A stretch of 7,412 bases of DNA. Source: a bacterium (GTDB lineage: Bacteria > Zixibacteria > MSB-5A5 > GN15 > FEB-12). Shown in pieces: positions 5,637-7,412 of this stretch. The notes beneath the pieces are model-generated. The model had not been told where the DNA came from, made no database searches, and was given only the letters and a program-made list of their open reading frames with translations. The stretch's first letter is position 1. Each line of letters opens with the position of its first letter. The stretch is taken from contig DAOUUR010000110.1 in NCBI GenBank assembly GCA_030668045.1, forward strand, positions 1 to 7,412. Reading direction: 5' to 3'. Position numbers and translations under genes: made by a program.

Positions 5637-7412
5637 CTATTTCTGAGCCTCAACCACCGCGATAGCGGCCATATCGACAATTTCATTTACATCGAGGGTC
5701 GGATGCAAAACATGTACCGGCTTGGAAAGACCCATCAGGATCGGACCAATAGCTTCAAGTCCGCCGAGTCTCTGAGCCAGCTTGTAGGCGATATTCCCGG
5801 AATTCAGGTCGGGGAAGATCAGCACATTGGCCGTCCCTTTCAATTGTGAGAAAGGATACCTCTTGGCCATATACTCAGGCATCATGGCGGTGTCAGCCTG
5901 CATTTCACCTTCGATAATCAGGTTCGGTTCCTTTTCTTTGACGATAGCAGTTGCGGCGGCCACTTTATTGGACTCCGGTGATCGGACCGAACCAAAATTG
6001 GAGAACGACAACATGGCAACTCGCGGCTCAATATTGAAATGTCTAGCCACTCGCGCTGAACAAATCGCGATTTCTGCCAGCTCCTCAGCATTCGGGTTAA
6101 TATTGACCGTAGTATCGGCGAAGAAATAGAGATGATCGCGCTGTATCATCGCAAACATACCCGAAGCACGACTCACGCCCTCTTCCAGATCAATAATCTG
6201 TAATGCCGGACGAATCGTCTGCGGATAATCCAGCGTCACACCGGAGAGAACCGCATCACAGTCTCCCATTTCAAGCATCATGATACCAAAATAGGTGCGA
6301 TCTCGCATCGTCCAGATCGCTGAATCTAATCTCGCGCCAGAGCGACACCGTTTCTCAAAATACCGCTTGGCATATTCAGTACGTCTGTCTGATGTCACCG
6401 GATCAATTATCTTGATACCATTCAGAGAAATTTCGTGCTCCTCGGCTTCCTTGGCAATTGCATCCGGATTTCCCAGCACGATCGGCGTAGCGATTCCTTC
6501 TTTGAGGACTATGTTGGCAGCTCGCAGAATTCGACTGGAATTACCTTCCGGGAAGACAAGCGTCTTGGGGTTGCGTTTTGCTTTGTCGGCCATAACGCGC
6601 ATGACCGTGCGTCCGTGACCGATCCGGCCTTCTAATTCGTGCTTGTACTTTTCTATATCGACCGGTTCCCGAGCCACCCCGGTATCCATCGCAGCCTGAG
6701 CAACGGCCGCCGATTCCCATACCAGAATACGAGCATCAAAAGGTTTGGGGATCAGATATTCCCTTCCGAATGTAAAGTGATCGACACCATAAGCTCTTGC
6801 CACTTCTTCGGGTACGTCCTGCTTGGCCAGTGTCGCAAGGGACATGGCCGCGGCAATTTTCATCTCCTCGTTGATTGCCGTAGCGGCAACATCAAGAGCG
6901 CCCCTGAAAATAAACGGGAATCCCAGCACATTGTTGACCTGGTTGGGGAAATCGCTCCGCCCGGTGGCCATGATGACATCCTTGCGAGCTTCGAGCGCAT
7001 CTGGATACATTATTTCCGGATCGGGATTAGCCATGGCAAAAATGATCGGGTTCTTGGCCATCGACTTGACCATCTTCTTTGTCACCAGGTCTTTTAGAGA
7101 CACCCCCACAAAAACATCGGCATCCTTCATGGCGTCGCCGAGAGTATGACAATCTGTCTTGCGTACAAATTCAGCTTTGTACTTATTGAAAGTGTCACCG
7201 CGTCCATCGTACATGACACCCTTGGAATCCACCATCAGAATGTTTTCGTGTTTGACACCCATCGTGCAGTATAGCTTGGCGCAGGCAATTCCTGCTGCCC
7301 CCGCACCAGAGAACACAACCCGAATCTTGCTTATGTCCTTCTTGACGATCTCAAGGGCATTAAGCAGTGCGGCTGCCGAAATAATAGCGGTACCATGCTG
7401 GTCGTCGTGGAA
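5637..7412 (-). CDS. maeB: NADP-type malic enzyme fused to phosphotransacetylase-like domain (partial, N-terminus off window)
   Basis: Malic enzyme oxidatively decarboxylates malate to pyruvate, yielding NADPH, in the cytoplasm. The frame is open to the right window edge, giving 591 visible residues; full-length MaeB proteins are about 750-770, so roughly 160-170 N-terminal residues, with part of the malate site, are missing. The visible part opens with FHDDQHGT, whose Asp residues belong to the metal site. The Rossmann nucleotide loop GAGAAG (36-41), VDSKG (61-65), ANPDPE (128-133) and GRSDFPNQVNNVLGFP (151-166) follow. From about 270 a PTA_PTB domain runs to the end (KTLVFPEGN, FADTTVN, EGEMQADTAM, ANVLIFPDLNSGNIAYKL). 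Near the C-terminus, where true phosphotransacetylases have a DLSRG-type active-site motif, this protein has PVHVLHPTLD (565-574). That fits MaeB, in which the domain is regulatory (acetyl-CoA sensing in E. coli) rather than catalytic. It is followed by a strong terminator. Confidence 0.96.
   Translation of the reverse strand, partial: FHDDQHGTAIISAAALLNALEIVKKDISKIRVVFSGAGAAGIACAKLYCTMGVKHENILMVDSKGVMYDGRGDTFNKYKAEFVRKTDCHTLGDAMKDADVFVGVSLKDLVTKKMVKSMAKNPIIFAMANPDPEIMYPDALEARKDVIMATGRSDFPNQVNNVLGFPFIFRGALDVAATAINEEMKIAAAMSLATLAKQDVPEEVARAYGVDHFTFGREYLIPKPFDARILVWESAAVAQAAMDTGVAREPVDIEKYKHELEGRIGHGRTVMRVMADKAKRNPKTLVFPEGNSSRILRAANIVLKEGIATPIVLGNPDAIAKEAEEHEISLNGIKIIDPVTSDRRTEYAKRYFEKRCRSGARLDSAIWTMRDRTYFGIMMLEMGDCDAVLSGVTLDYPQTIRPALQIIDLEEGVSRASGMFAMIQRDHLYFFADTTVNINPNAEELAEIAICSARVARHFNIEPRVAMLSFSNFGSVRSPESNKVAAATAIVKEKEPNLIIEGEMQADTAMMPEYMAKRYPFSQLKGTANVLIFPDLNSGNIAYKLAQRLGGLEAIGPILMGLSKPVHVLHPTLDVNEIVDMAAIAVVEAQK

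Noticed and set aside
5504..5686. Minus-strand 60-codon open frame between malic enzyme and mreB
   Set aside because: It overlaps the end of the malic enzyme gene in another frame and runs through the terminator stem; no Shine-Dalgarno or recognisable product.

Overview
This 7.4-kb window looks like ordinary chromosomal sequence from a Gram-negative-type (diderm) bacterium. It encodes periplasmic proteins with signal peptides, an ECF sigma factor with a membrane anti-sigma factor, and the cell-shape protein MreB. Base composition is moderate, near 50% G+C by eye. No gene identifies the phylum. The mix of a malic enzyme/phosphotransacetylase fusion, an MreB without adjacent mreC/mreD, and an ECF module would fit a deltaproteobacterium-like or FCB/candidate-phylum genome, but that placement is only an inference. 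No mobile element, CRISPR array, tRNA or rRNA gene was found.

All seven genes lie on the minus strand, so transcription runs from the right end to the left. From right to left they are: (1) the C-terminal three quarters of an NADP-type malic enzyme with a phosphotransacetylase-like tail (5637-7412, cut by the window edge), closed by a strong intrinsic terminator at 5584-5613; (2) mreB (4390-5418, TTG start); (3) a four-gene module of ECF sigma factor (3631-4191), zinc-finger anti-sigma factor (3032-3634) and two secreted Spy/CpxP-like helical proteins (2433-3035 and 1863-2399), closed by an intrinsic terminator at 1806-1834; (4) the N-terminal 573 codons of RNase R (1-1719, running off the left edge), with a good sigma-70-like promoter at 1765-1794.

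The four-gene module is the most interesting part. Sigma to anti-sigma and anti-sigma to first Spy-like gene are both joined by ATGA stop/start overlaps, which suggests translational coupling. The second Spy-like gene follows after 32 bases with its own strong Shine-Dalgarno sequence. The likely logic is that the anti-sigma factor holds the sigma factor at the inner membrane through its cytoplasmic zinc finger. Its unusually acidic periplasmic tail, and the two periplasmic Spy-like proteins made from the same mRNA, would sense or buffer envelope stress (unfolded protein or metal). Similar logic is known for CnrYXH and CpxP/Spy systems, but this gene combination and the acidic tail are not a system I recognise by name.

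The remaining genes are housekeeping: malic enzyme (central carbon metabolism), MreB (rod-shape cytoskeleton) and RNase R (RNA turnover). The mreB-sigma gap (4192-4389) has short inverted repeats but no clear terminator or promoter.
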